The notes: generated by a model not told the origin, from the sequence alone. Counted from the stretch's first letter, positions 19,583 through 28,948 are shown. The stretch: 64,000 bases of DNA from JADJPO01 sp963750395 (GCA_963750395.1 CAVVQM010000011.1:62001-126000); one strand, 5' to 3'. Numbers and translations are program-made.

Positions 19583-20870
19583 GTGCCCTCCACGGTGACC
19601 TCGTTCCGCGCCGCCGCCGCGTTGCGGGTCGGCCGGTTGGCCGGTGGGCTCTCGCGGCGTCTGGGCCGGGGGTCCGGGGTCGTCGTCCGGGGCCGTGTCG
19701 CCCTGGCCATCGACCCCGAGGCGATCGTCCGGCTGGCCGCGGGACGCCACACGGTCGTCATCACCGGGACGAACGGAAAGTCCACGACCACCCGACTGAT
19801 CGCCGCCGCGCTCGGCGGCGATGTCGCCACGAATGACACCGGCGCGAACATGGCCCCGGGGGTCCTGACGGCGCTGGACGACTCGCCGAGCGCCGCCGCC
19901 GTCCTGGAGGCCGACGAACTGCACGTGCCGTCGGTGATGCGACAGACCCGTCCCGACGTCGTGGTGACGCTCAACCTGACGCGGGACCAACTCGACCGCA
20001 CCCATGAGGTCAGCCGCATCGCTCAACTCTGGTCGCGGGCCTTCGCCGACCGCCCCGGTGTGGTGGTCGTGGCCAACGCGGCCGACCCGCACGTCGTCGA
20101 CGCCGCCGACGCCGCGGAGGGGGTGCGCGCCGTCTGGGTGGATCCCGGTCTGCGCTGGACCGAGGACGCCGGGGTCTGTCCGCGCTGCGGGTCGGTGCTC
20201 GCCTGGGAACCCGCCGAGGACGGGCGCAGTCGGTGGAGCAGCGACTGCGGGTTCGCGATGCCCGAGCCCGACTACGCGCTGGATCCTGGGCGGCGTGCGC
20301 TGCCCCGACGGCACCGTGCTTCCGCTCGACCTGCGCCTCCCGGGAGAGGTCAACCGGGGCAACGCGGTCTTCGCCGTCGCGGCCGCGGTCGCATTGGGAG
20401 CCGACCGGACCGAGGCGGCCCGACGGCTGGCCGCGGTCGCCGTCGTGGACGGCCGCTACGCGTCTTTGCGGCTCGGTGCGCGCGACGCCAGGCTGTTCCT
20501 GGCCAAGAACCCCGCCGGGTGGGCGGCGGCACTGACCATGATCGACCCCGACAGTGTGCTGGCCGTGGGGATCAACGCCCGCACTGCCGACGGGACCGAC
20601 ACCTCCTGGTTGTGGGACGTGCCCTTCGAGCGGCTGGCCGGGCGCACCGTCGGCGCGATCGGGGACCGCCGTGCGGATCTCGCGGTCCGGCTGCACTACG
20701 CGGGCTGCCAGGTGATCGTGGACGACGACCTGCCGCGCCTCGCCGCGGCGCTGCCCCCGGGGCCGCTGGTGGTGGCCGCGAACTACACCGCCTTCCGCGA
20801 GATGCGCCGCTACGCCGTCGAGGGGCTCGATCCCACCGGTCCAACCGGTCCAACCGGTCCGGCCGTTTAG
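19583..20870 (+). CDS. murT: Lipid II isoglutaminyl synthase, MurT subunit, frameshifted near 20285
   Basis: Mur-ligase-like subunit that activates the D-Glu carboxylate of lipid II for amidation. Visible: ATP-binding ITGTNGKSTTTRL (about residues 55-67), the NLTRDQLDRTHE motif, zinc-ribbon cysteines CPRCG and CGF (about 200-230), and the DUF1727 tail with NYTAFREMRRYAVEGL. After PDYALD the frame changes by one base near 20285; the family sequence (LGGVRCPDGTVLPLDL …) continues in the next frame to TAG 20868-20870. The C-terminus adds three Thr-Gly-Pro triplets from a 9-bp DNA repeat. In the original frame the sequence runs open into gatD, giving a false MurT-GatD fusion. Confidence 0.9.
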
Positions 20871-20938
20871 CCCTCGGATCCGTCGGATGCGTCAGATCCG
20901 TCGGGAGCGCCGGCCGCGGCGTCATCGAGGGCCGAGCC

Positions 20939-21844
20939 GTGAGCGGGCCCTCCGCCGTCCGGCTCGTGCAGCTGTACCCGAACCTGCTCGGCACCTACGG
21001 CGACGCGGGCAACGCCCTGGTCCTGCGGCAGCGGGTGCTGGCCCGGAACATCGGGTGCGAGCTGGTGACGGTGCATCCCGGGGAACCTGTTCCGGCAGCA
21101 GGCGACATCTATCTGCTCGGCGGCGGAGAGGACGCGAAACAGACCGCCGCCGCCACCGAACTCGCCGTTGACGGCTCACTCGGGGCCGCGGTGGCCCACG
21201 GGTCCGTCGTGCTCGGCATCTGCGCCGGGTATCAGCTGCTGGGAACGACGTTCCTCGGCGTGGGCGGGCACCCCACGGCCGGTCTCGGTCTGCTGAACGT
21301 GACCACCGACCGTCTGGAACGTCGCGCCGTCGGGAACATCCTGGCCACCGGGCTGCCCCTGCCCGCGGTGGCGGGTCCCGGGGGCGACGCGGATCAGGGC
21401 GGTGGCGTCACCCAGGTGCTGCCCGACCTGATCGGCTTCGAGAACCACGGTGGCGCAACGCGTCTGGGCCCGGGTGCCAGCCCGCTGGGTCGCGTGCGGA
21501 TCGGCGTCGGCAACGGGGTCGCCACGGTAGCGGTGGGCGTCGACGGCGGGTCCGGCCAGGCATCCGTCCGCACCGAGGGCGCGGTTCAGGGCCGCGTGTA
21601 CGGCACCTACCTGCACGGGCCCGTGTTGGCCCTGAACCCTGCGCTGGCCGACCGGCTGATCGGCCACGTCACCGGACCGCTCGCGGATCTCGACGACACC
21701 CTGGTCGACGACTTCCGCCGGCACCGGCTCGACCATGTCCTGCCGGCGACGGCGCGGGCGTCGCAGCGGCGTTCACTGCTGTCGCGGCTGCGGGGGCGGG
21801 ACACCAGCCCGTCGGGAGCCAGTGCGACGCTCAGCCGCCGCTGA
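20939..21844 (+). CDS. gatD: Lipid II isoglutaminyl synthase, GatD glutaminase subunit
   Basis: 301 residues from GTG 20939 (VSGPSAVRLVQLYP). Glutamine amidotransferase class I-like fold: nucleophile Cys in LGICAGYQLLG (about 94) and His in VYGTYLHGPV, with the LYPNLLGTYGDAGNAL N-terminus typical of GatD/CobQ-like proteins. It supplies ammonia to MurT for amidation of D-Glu in the stem peptide. The gene lies 68 bases after murT; the two form an operon, as in most actinobacteria and firmicutes. A glycine-rich stretch (GPGGDADQGGG) is an insertion. Confidence 0.93.
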   Translation: MSGPSAVRLVQLYPNLLGTYGDAGNALVLRQRVLARNIGCELVTVHPGEPVPAAGDIYLLGGGEDAKQTAAATELAVDGSLGAAVAHGSVVLGICAGYQLLGTTFLGVGGHPTAGLGLLNVTTDRLERRAVGNILATGLPLPAVAGPGGDADQGGGVTQVLPDLIGFENHGGATRLGPGASPLGRVRIGVGNGVATVAVGVDGGSGQASVRTEGAVQGRVYGTYLHGPVLALNPALADRLIGHVTGPLADLDDTLVDDFRRHRLDHVLPATARASQRRSLLSRLRGRDTSPSGASATLSRR

Positions 21845-21912
21845 CGCGCCACTGGCGCCTCGCGTGGTGGGGGCCCGCCTCCCCAGCGGCCGGATCCCGG
21901 TCCGTCATCCGG

Positions 21913-23574
21913 TCACGGCTTGTCGGCGTAGCTGTCCACCACGGCCGCGTGCAGCGGCACGTTCACCCCGCTCTCGCCCAGCACCATGGCCGTCGCCTCG
22001 GCGCCGGCCTGCCCTACGACGGCCAGGACGACGTCAGCCTGATCGCGGGGCGACTCGACGATCACCTCGTCGTGCTGGAAGAACACCACCTGCGCGGCGT
22101 CCGGATCCCACCGGGCGCCGGGCGGGCCCAGCTCGGCCAGTCGACGACGCAGCGCCGCCAGCCAGACGGCGGCCCAGTCCGCCGCCGAGGCCTGGACCAC
22201 GAAGTTCCGGGTGAACCGTCCGCGCGAGCGCGTGTGGGCCCGGGCCGCGGCGTCGTCCAGACCGTCCAGCCAGCCATCCGCTGCCGGGGGGCAGACCCGG
22301 CCCAGGACCGACCGGACGCTCGCGCCGTCCTCACCGGCCCGCGCGGCCGACTCGAGCAGGGCCAGGGCCACGGGGAACCGCCGGGCCAGCGCGGCCAGGG
22401 CAGGAGAGCCCGTCCCGCCGCCGTACATCGCCGAGAGCAGCGCCACCTTGGCCTCGGCGCGTGCCTCCGCCCGGCCGAGGGCGCGGACGGCGATGTCGGC
22501 GTAGAGGTCCCCGGCACGGGTCGCGTCCACCATGCCGGCATCGGCCGACAGGGCGGCCAGTACCCGGGGCTCCAGCTGACCCGCGTCGGCCACCACCAGC
22601 ACCCGGCCCGCCGGCGCCCGGACGGCTCCGCGGACCGCCTTCGGGATCTGCAGCGCCCCGCCGCCCCGGGTGGCCCAGCGGCCCGAGACCACGCCCGCCG
22701 GGACGTACTGGGGGTGGAAGCGGCCCCGTCGCACCCAGGTCTCCCGCCAGGCCCAGCCGTGCGCCGTCCAGAGGCGGGCCAGCTCCTTGTATCGGCGCAC
22801 CAGCGGGACGACGGGGTGATCATGCCGGGCCAGCTCGTGCCGGTTCGTCGAGGTCACCGGCAACCCGGCCCGGCGCAGCGCCCGCAGCAGGTCTGCGGGG
22901 GAGTCCGGGTTGAGCCCGGGCGTGGCCAGGTGTGCGGCGAGTTCCTGCGCGAGCTGCTGCAACCGGGCCGGGCGCCCGTGCCCCGGTCCGGGAGGCGCTC
23001 CGAGCAGGTCGGTCAGGATCTGCTCGTGGGCCGTCTCGTCCCAGGGCAGTCCGGCTCGCCCCATCTCGAGCGCCGCCAGCGCGCAGGCGGACTCCGCGGC
23101 GACCAACAGGGCGAACCCGCGGACGTCGCGGCGCGCCGTCCGGATGCGCTCGCCCTGGTCGGCGTCCTCGGCGGCCGGGTCGAGCGCCTCCGGGCCCACG
23201 ACCGGGGCCGGGTCGGTGGTGAAGAGGGCGGCCTGGGCCTCCTCGACCGCGGGGCCCCCGTCGTCCCCGGCCGCGTCCAGCTCGGCCCAGCGGCCCTCGT
23301 GGGCCAGCAGGAGCCGCCGGGTGGACGACAGGTCGTGGCAGCGGGCCACGCGGACGCCGGCCTCGAGCAGGTGCGGGTAGACCTCGTTCGTGCTGCGCCA
23401 CACCCAGCGCGGGGCGTGCTCGGACTCGATCCGGCGGATCAGCTCGGGCAGGCCGGCCGTGTCGACGTGCACCGGCGGCCCGGCGGGCCCGTCCGGGTGG
23501 GGGAGCGGCGTGATGGTCCAGTCCGCCGAGCCTGCCGGATCGCCGCCCCCGCGCAGGACGGCGCAGCGCCTCAC
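21913..23574 (-). CDS. PolA-like bifunctional 3'-5' exonuclease/DNA polymerase
   Basis: 553 residues from GTG 23574 (VRRCAVLRGGGDP); longer in-frame starts would run through the CIRCE operators. A family A polymerase of the short actinobacterial type: a degenerate exonuclease domain at about 1-230, then polymerase motifs GRFHPQYVPAGVVSGRWATRGGGALQIPK (motif with Arg for dNTP binding), VVADAGQLEPRVLA (motif A with catalytic Asp), the O-helix region near AKVALLSAMYGGG, and VVFFQHDEVIVE (motif C, HDE). It is distinct from the essential PolA and probably acts in repair. Divergent from groEL. Confidence 0.85.
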   Translation of the reverse strand: MRRCAVLRGGGDPAGSADWTITPLPHPDGPAGPPVHVDTAGLPELIRRIESEHAPRWVWRSTNEVYPHLLEAGVRVARCHDLSSTRRLLLAHEGRWAELDAAGDDGGPAVEEAQAALFTTDPAPVVGPEALDPAAEDADQGERIRTARRDVRGFALLVAAESACALAALEMGRAGLPWDETAHEQILTDLLGAPPGPGHGRPARLQQLAQELAAHLATPGLNPDSPADLLRALRRAGLPVTSTNRHELARHDHPVVPLVRRYKELARLWTAHGWAWRETWVRRGRFHPQYVPAGVVSGRWATRGGGALQIPKAVRGAVRAPAGRVLVVADAGQLEPRVLAALSADAGMVDATRAGDLYADIAVRALGRAEARAEAKVALLSAMYGGGTGSPALAALARRFPVALALLESAARAGEDGASVRSVLGRVCPPAADGWLDGLDDAAARAHTRSRGRFTRNFVVQASAADWAAVWLAALRRRLAELGPPGARWDPDAAQVVFFQHDEVIVESPRDQADVVLAVVGQAGAEATAMVLGESGVNVPLHAAVVDSYADKP

Positions 23575-23594
23575 GACTGAGCACCCCCTATGGG

Positions 23595-23621
23595 TTTGCA
23601 CTCGATGGGGTCGAGTGCTAA
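23595..23621. promoter_or_regulatory. CIRCE operator 1 (HrcA site)
   Basis: TTTGCACTC-N9-GAGTGCTAA (arms 23595-23603 and 23613-23621) differs from the CIRCE consensus TTAGCACTC-N9-GAGTGCTAA at one base. HrcA binding here should repress groEL; the operator is also only 21 bases from the start codon of the divergent polymerase gene. Confidence 0.9.
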
Positions 23622-23629
23622 TCATGGAC

Positions 23630-23656
23630 TTAGCACTCTCCACCCGAGAGTGACAG
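23630..23656. promoter_or_regulatory. CIRCE operator 2 (degenerate right arm)
   Basis: TTAGCACTC (23630-23638, exact consensus), nine spacer bases, then GAGTGACAG (23648-23656), where the last bases deviate from GAGTGCTAA. Two tandem CIRCE sites eight bases apart are known at other groEL promoters. Confidence 0.75.
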
Positions 23657-23800
23657 AACCACAGACCTGGGAGCCATGCTCCCGGACCGGACCGATGAGG
23701 GCCGGTCGTCGCGGGATGTGACCGCGGCGTGCCGTCCCGTCCGTCGCGGGCATCGCCCGGTCATCCACCCACCCCGGTACCGCGGAGGGATCACCACACG

Positions 23801-25438
23801 ATGGCAAAGATCATCGCGTTCGACGAGGAGGCCCGGCGCGGTCTCGAGCGGGGCATGAACATCCTCGCCGACGCCGTCAAGGTCACACTCGGCCCCAAGG
23901 GCCGCAACGTCGTGCTCGAGAAGAAGTGGGGAGCGCCCACCATCACCAACGATGGTGTGAGCATCGCCAAGGAGATCGAGCTCGAAGACCCGTACGAGAA
24001 GATCGGCGCCGAGCTGGTCAAGGAGGTCGCGAAGAAGACGGACGACGTCGCCGGTGACGGCACGACGACCGCGACCGTCCTGGCCCAGGCAATGGTCCGT
24101 GAGGGTCTTCGCAACGTCGCCGCCGGCGCCAACCCCATGGCGCTCAAGCGCGGCATCGAGCAGGCCACCGAGGCCGTGAGCAACCAGTTGCTCGAGCAGG
24201 CCAAGGAGGTCGAGACCAAGGAGCAGATCGCCGCCACGGCCTCGATCTCGGCCGCCGACCCCCAGATCGGCGAGATGATCGCCGAGGCCATGGACAAGGT
24301 CGGCAAGGAAGGCGTCATCACCGTCGAGGAGTCGAACACCTTCGGCCTGGAGCTCGAGCTCACCGAGGGTATGCGTTTCGACAAGGGCTACATCTCGCCC
24401 TACTTCGTCACCGACGCCGAGCGCATGGAGACGGTTCTCGACGACCCGTACATCCTGATCGTCAACAGCAAGGTCAGCTCCGTCAAGGACCTGCTCCCGC
24501 TGCTGGAGAAGGTCATGCAGTCCGGCAAACCGCTGGCGATCATCGCTGAGGACGTCGAGGGCGAGGCTCTGGCCACCCTGGTCGTCAACAAGATCCGTGG
24601 CACGTTCAAGTCGGCCGCCGTCAAGGCGCCCGGCTTCGGCGACCGCCGCAAGGCCATGCTTCAGGACATCGCGACGCTCACGGCTGCGCAGGTGATCTCC
24701 GAGGAGGTCGGCCTCAAGCTCGAGAACGCCGGCATGGACCTGCTCGGCCGGGCCCGCAAGGTCGTCATCACCAAGGACGAGACGACCATCGTCGAGGGTG
24801 TCGGTGACGCCGACCAGATCGCCGGTCGGGTGAACCAGATCCGCGCCGAGATCGAGAACAGCGACTCCGACTACGACCGCGAGAAGCTGCAGGAGCGTCT
24901 GGCCAAGCTGGCCGGCGGTGTTGCGGTGATCAAGGCGGGCGCGGCCACAGAGGTCGAGCTCAAGGAGCGCAAGCACCGCATCGAGGACGCCGTTCGCAAC
25001 GCGAAGGCGGCCGTGGAGGAGGGCATCGTCGCCGGAGGCGGCGTGGCCCTGATCCAGGCCTCGGTGAAGGCGTTCGAGAAGCTCGAGCTCAGCGGTGACG
25101 AGGCGACCGGCGCGAACATCGTCCGTGTCGCGCTCGAGGCTCCGCTCAAGCAGATCGCCATCAACGGTGGTCTCGAGGGCGGCGTCGTGGCCGAGAAGGT
25201 CCGCGGCCTGGACGAGGGCTGGGGCCTGAACGCGGCCACCGGCGAGTACGTCGACCTGATCAAGGCCGGCATCATCGACCCGGCCAAGGTCACCCGATCG
25301 GCGCTGCAGAACGCGGCGTCCATCGCGGCGCTGTTCCTGACCACCGAGGCTGTCGTGGCCGACAAGCCGGAGAAGGCCGCCCCGGCCATGCCCGGCGGCG
25401 ACGGCGGCATGGGTGGCATGGGCGGTATGGACTTCTGA
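23801..25438 (+). CDS. groEL: 60-kDa chaperonin GroEL (GroEL2-type, no groES beside it)
   Basis: 545 residues from ATG 23801, preceded by GCGGAGGGA. Full-length chaperonin: AKIIAFDEEARRGLERGMNI start, ATP motif GDGTTTATVLAQ, GAGGGVALIQ-like equatorial residues (IVAGGGVALI) and the GGM-rich tail ending MGGMGGMDF. No groES lies upstream; in actinobacteria one groEL copy usually stands alone while another follows groES, so this is probably that second copy. Regulated by two CIRCE operators in the 210-base leader. Confidence 0.97.
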   Translation: MAKIIAFDEEARRGLERGMNILADAVKVTLGPKGRNVVLEKKWGAPTITNDGVSIAKEIELEDPYEKIGAELVKEVAKKTDDVAGDGTTTATVLAQAMVREGLRNVAAGANPMALKRGIEQATEAVSNQLLEQAKEVETKEQIAATASISAADPQIGEMIAEAMDKVGKEGVITVEESNTFGLELELTEGMRFDKGYISPYFVTDAERMETVLDDPYILIVNSKVSSVKDLLPLLEKVMQSGKPLAIIAEDVEGEALATLVVNKIRGTFKSAAVKAPGFGDRRKAMLQDIATLTAAQVISEEVGLKLENAGMDLLGRARKVVITKDETTIVEGVGDADQIAGRVNQIRAEIENSDSDYDREKLQERLAKLAGGVAVIKAGAATEVELKERKHRIEDAVRNAKAAVEEGIVAGGGVALIQASVKAFEKLELSGDEATGANIVRVALEAPLKQIAINGGLEGGVVAEKVRGLDEGWGLNAATGEYVDLIKAGIIDPAKVTRSALQNAASIAALFLTTEAVVADKPEKAAPAMPGGDGGMGGMGGMDF

Positions 25439-25467
25439 TCAGCTGATCACAAGCCCCTGCACCACAC

Positions 25468-25502
25468 GAAGGGCGGCCCTTCCACCGGGAGGGCCGCCCT
25501 TT
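25468..25502 (+). terminator. Terminator after groEL
   Basis: A 13-bp perfect stem (25468-25480 with 25490-25502, arms GAAGGGCGGCCCT/AGGGCCGCCCTTC) followed by GTTTGGT. It lies 30 bases after the groEL stop. Confidence 0.85.
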
Positions 25503-25541
25503 CGTTTGGTCTCGCCTGGTCTCGCGCGGTCTCCGCATAGT

Positions 25542-25599
25542 TGATCATGGAGAGTCCGTTGGTTTGACGTGGCCCAAACCAACCGAAACTCCATGATCA
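25542..25599. repeat. Palindromic element, TGATCATGG family (copy 2)
   Basis: Arms 25542-25566 and 25575-25599, 25 bases each with three mismatches and an eight-base loop. The outer TGATCATGG and CCATGATCA ends match copy 1. It stands after the groEL terminator and just before a DUF559-type gene. Confidence 0.85.
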
Positions 25600-25670
25600 G
25601 GGGAAGTGGGGAGGGTTGTGGACAGCGTGTGGATAACTCAGATCACGTCGGCGCTGTCCGGTCCAGGCTT

Positions 25671-26597
25671 GTGCGCGTGCGTGAGCTGCCTGACGAACTG
25701 TTGCGGGGTCCGTTCACGGTGGCCCGGGCCGCCGCCGCGGGAGTCGGGGAGCAGGTGCTGCGCGGGAGCCGGTTCGTGACCCCGTTCCGCGGCGTCCGCG
25801 TGCCGACCGAGATGGCTCACCGGCTGGACATGCGGTGCCTGGCCGCCAGTCTGGTGGTCCCCCCGGAGGCGGCGATGTCACACGAGACGGCGCTGCAGAT
25901 CTGGCAACTGCCGACGCCCATCGGCTGGCAGCCGTCGGACCTGCATGTGACCGTCCCGCGCGGGATCACCGTGCCAGTGCTTGCCGGACTGCGCGGGCAC
26001 GACGCGCTGCTGCCCGAGACGGACGTCGTGGTTCTCAAGGATGTGCGCGTGATCCGACCGGAGCGAACGCTCTGCGATCTGGCAACGGAGGGTTGGGCGG
26101 CTGTCGACCTGCTGGCCGTCGCCGATGCCCTCGTCAGCCGCGGTGACCCGACCGCAGCGAGGGCGCGTCTGGCCGTGGCGGTCGAGGACTGGGCGGGACG
26201 GCGCGGCGTGCTGGCCTTGCGGCGGGTGCTGGAGTTGGTGGAGGCACCCGTCGCCTCGGCGATGGAGACACGGGTGCGCTATGTACTCGTCCAGGCCGGC
26301 CTGCCCCGACCGGTCGTCAATGCCATCGTGCGTGATCAGCAGGGCAGGTTCCTGCATCGGCCGGATCTGACCTGGCCGCGATGGAAGGTCGCCGTGGACT
26401 ACGACGGGGAGTACCACTTCGATGTCGCCCCCGAGGACCGTGTCCGTCGCCGGAAGCTGGACCTACGGCGCCAGGAACGTCTGCAGGACGCCGGCTGGCG
26501 GCTGAAGGTCGTCACCAGCGTCGACCTGTTCCAGGACACGGCCAGGATGGTGCATCGGGTGCGTATCGCCCTGCGCGAGATGGGTTGCCCCATCTGA
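25671..26597 (+). CDS. AbiEi-like/DUF559 protein (possible Vsr-like endonuclease fold)
   Basis: 308 residues from GTG 25671 (a GTG at 25677 gives the natural-looking VRELPDELL; one at 25632 is also in frame). The N-terminal half (FTVARAAAAGVGEQVLRGSRF, a helix-turn-helix, then VPPEAAMSHETALQIWQLP and RPERTLCDLA) resembles the antitoxin-like domain of AbiEi-type proteins. The C-terminal part (WPRWKVAVDYDGEYHF … RRKLDLRRQERLQDAGWRLKVVTSVDLF) is the DUF559/Vsr-like nuclease fold, with D and E as possible metal ligands. Function unknown; no AbiEii partner is adjacent. The gene is enclosed by two palindromes of the same family. Confidence 0.75.
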   Translation: MRVRELPDELLRGPFTVARAAAAGVGEQVLRGSRFVTPFRGVRVPTEMAHRLDMRCLAASLVVPPEAAMSHETALQIWQLPTPIGWQPSDLHVTVPRGITVPVLAGLRGHDALLPETDVVVLKDVRVIRPERTLCDLATEGWAAVDLLAVADALVSRGDPTAARARLAVAVEDWAGRRGVLALRRVLELVEAPVASAMETRVRYVLVQAGLPRPVVNAIVRDQQGRFLHRPDLTWPRWKVAVDYDGEYHFDVAPEDRVRRRKLDLRRQERLQDAGWRLKVVTSVDLFQDTARMVHRVRIALREMGCPI

Positions 26598-26602
26598 TGT
26601 CT

Positions 26603-26666
26603 CGGTGATCATGGGGTTTCCGTTGGTCGCTCCAGGGGCAGACCAACGGAAACCCCATGATCACCG
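26603..26666. repeat. Palindromic element, TGATCATGG family (copy 3, perfect)
   Basis: A perfect 26-bp inverted repeat (26603-26628 and 26641-26666) with a 12-base loop. It begins six bases after the DUF559 stop and lies between convergent genes. The core GGTTTCCGTTGGTC differs from copy 1 mainly by A-to-G changes that are compensated in the other arm. Confidence 0.9.
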
Positions 26667-26677
26667 TGAGTGGGCGC

Positions 26678-28948
26678 TCAACCCGCGTAGGACGGTCCCG
26701 AGCCCACCCTGCATACGGAGGCGGTCGCGGCATACTCGGAGCCGGCGACGTCGACCGTCCAGGTGCCGGTGGCCGCCCATGCCTCGGTCGTGTCGCCGGT
26801 GTGGGACGGCGTGACCAGACCCAGCGCGCCGCCGAGGGTGTGCCCGTAGGAGGCCGACGTCACGTATCCGACGTCGATGCCGTCCCGGTGCACGACCTCC
26901 CCACCATGCATCATCGGTTCAGGGTCGTCGAGCAGCACCGCGACCGTCCCTTCGGGGACGCTGCCCGGCTCACCCCGGCGAAGGCGCTCCAGACGCAGAC
27001 TCCCCAGGGCCTTCCAGCCGGCGTGGCGCAGGCCCAGATCTCGTCCGGCCGAGACGATCTGGTCGTGGACCTCCGGAGCGTGCCGCGCGGGGACGAGCAG
27101 GTCTCGGTCCGCGGTGACCGGGCCCGCGGTGGCCAGGCCCGCGGTGACCAGGCCCGTCGACGCCAGCCGGTCCATCAGGTCGGCCGAACGGGGCCCGCGG
27201 ACGGCGAACAGCGCCCGATCCGCGGTGACGTCGCTGACCTGTGCCCGGGCGCCGGCGAGGGGGCCTGACGCGAGTGCGCGCCTGAGCCGGGACTCGATGC
27301 GACGCGCCGTCGCGGTGGTGACGCTCACCCAGCACCGGGAGCCCTCCGAAGCCCCCATGCGGATCCCGGCCCAGCCCGCCACGTGGCTCCGGACGGTGTC
27401 GGCATCGGGTCCGGCGATCTCGAACGTGGTCAGGTGGGACAGGTCGAACAGCGCGACCGCATCCACGGCGGCGCAGTGTTCGGCCGCCCACGGTCCGAAC
27501 CAGTCCGGGCGGGCGAAGGTCATCCGGGCCTCGGCCAGATCGCCCGTGACGTCCTCGGGGTCGTAGTGGTTGGCGACCTCCCAGCCGGCCAGATCGCGGA
27601 AGACCGCGCCCGCCGCGACGAGACGGTCATGGACCGGCGAGCGCCGAACGCCGCGAGCGCTCGCCGGACTCCGGTCGGGGTAGTGGCAGGCATAGACCTG
27701 CGGAAGGGTCTCGGCCGTTCTCATCCGCCGGTAGGACGGCGTGGCCTGGAACGGCTGGAGCCGCGCGACGTCCATCGCCGAGATGTCCAGATCGGGTTCG
27801 CCGGCGACGATCCACTGCGCGAGCACCCGGCCGATCCCGCCCCCGGTGAGAATGCCCACCGAGTTCATCCCGGCCGCGACGAAGTAGTTCCGCACCTCCG
27901 GGACCTCGCCGATCAGGGGCGCCAGGTCCGGGGTGAAGGACTCGGGGCCGCAGAAGACGGACCGCAGTCCGGCGTCCGACGTCGCGGGCACGCGACTGAT
28001 CGCCGCCTCCACGTAGGAGGCGATCCGATCCCAGTCCGGAGGGATCGACCCGAACGAGAAGTCCTGCGGCACAGCCGATACCGACCACGGTGCGGCTCGC
28101 CCCTCGAACAGACCGATGAGCAGGCCGCCGGTCTCCTCACGGATGTAGCCGTACGTCGACGGGTCCTCGAGCACCGGTAGCCCGGGATGCACGCCGTCGA
28201 TGGCCTCGGTGATCAGGTAGTAGTGCTCGGCGGCCTGCAGGGGCAGCGCCACGCCGTTGACCTCGCCGAGCTGGCGGGCCCAGATGCCGGCGCAGTTGAC
28301 GACGACCTCGCACTCGATCCGCCTCGCCTCGCCGTCCAGCACGGCGTGCACACCCCGGACCCGTGCCCCGCCGGCGCCCGCGCGCTCGACGTCGACCGAG
28401 CTGACGCTCGCCCCCTCGACGATCCGCACCCCCCGCGCCCGCGCACCCCTGGCCAGTGCCATGGTGACGTCCACCGGGTTGGCCCGACCGTCGTCCGGTA
28501 CGTGGAACCCGGCGCGGACGTCGTCGGTGCGGGCGAGCGGGAACAGCTCGCCGACCTGGCCGGGCGAGATCTCGTGGACGTCGACGCCGCAGTGCCGATT
28601 GAACGCCGCCACCCGCCGGAACTCGGTCAGCCGGTCGGCGTCGGCGGCGACCTCGATGAAACCGACCTTCGCCAACCCGGTGGACTGACCGGTCTCGGTC
28701 TCCAACCGGGAGTAGAGGTCCTTGGTGTACTGGCGCAGCCTGGTGGAGGTCTGCGACATCGAACCGAAGGTGACGATCAGTCCGGCGGCGTGCCACGTCG
28801 TCCCGCTGGTCAGCCGATCCCGCTCGAGCAGGACGACGTCCCGCTCACCCATCGCGGCCAGGTGGTAGGCCACCGAGCAGCCGATCACGCCGCCGCCCAC
28901 GACGACGACCCTGGCCCGTCGTGGCACCCGCCCCGCCGTCGCTGTCAC
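26678..28948 (-). CDS. Dimethylglycine/sarcosine dehydrogenase-like FAD oxidoreductase with GcvT domain
   Basis: 756 residues. DAO-type FAD domain at about 12-390: VVVVGGGVIGCSVAYHLA dinucleotide fold and TWHAAGL with the His (about 53) that carries covalent flavin in this family; GGIGRVLAQWI binds the flavin end. A linker (YRRMRTAETLPQVYACHYP) leads to an aminomethyltransferase (GcvT)-like folate domain from about 440 (FDLSHLTTFEIAGPDAD … WKALGSLRLERLRRGEPGSVPEGT … VGYVTSASYGHTLGGALGLV). Such enzymes demethylate N-methylated glycines and pass the C1 unit to tetrahydrofolate. The GcvT part is shorter than usual, with a Thr-Ala-Gly repeat (VTAGLATAGPVTAD). No glycine-cleavage genes are near. 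Confidence 0.85.
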   Translation of the reverse strand: MTATAGRVPRRARVVVVGGGVIGCSVAYHLAAMGERDVVLLERDRLTSGTTWHAAGLIVTFGSMSQTSTRLRQYTKDLYSRLETETGQSTGLAKVGFIEVAADADRLTEFRRVAAFNRHCGVDVHEISPGQVGELFPLARTDDVRAGFHVPDDGRANPVDVTMALARGARARGVRIVEGASVSSVDVERAGAGGARVRGVHAVLDGEARRIECEVVVNCAGIWARQLGEVNGVALPLQAAEHYYLITEAIDGVHPGLPVLEDPSTYGYIREETGGLLIGLFEGRAAPWSVSAVPQDFSFGSIPPDWDRIASYVEAAISRVPATSDAGLRSVFCGPESFTPDLAPLIGEVPEVRNYFVAAGMNSVGILTGGGIGRVLAQWIVAGEPDLDISAMDVARLQPFQATPSYRRMRTAETLPQVYACHYPDRSPASARGVRRSPVHDRLVAAGAVFRDLAGWEVANHYDPEDVTGDLAEARMTFARPDWFGPWAAEHCAAVDAVALFDLSHLTTFEIAGPDADTVRSHVAGWAGIRMGASEGSRCWVSVTTATARRIESRLRRALASGPLAGARAQVSDVTADRALFAVRGPRSADLMDRLASTGLVTAGLATAGPVTADRDLLVPARHAPEVHDQIVSAGRDLGLRHAGWKALGSLRLERLRRGEPGSVPEGTVAVLLDDPEPMMHGGEVVHRDGIDVGYVTSASYGHTLGGALGLVTPSHTGDTTEAWAATGTWTVDVAGSEYAATASVCRVGSGPSYAG

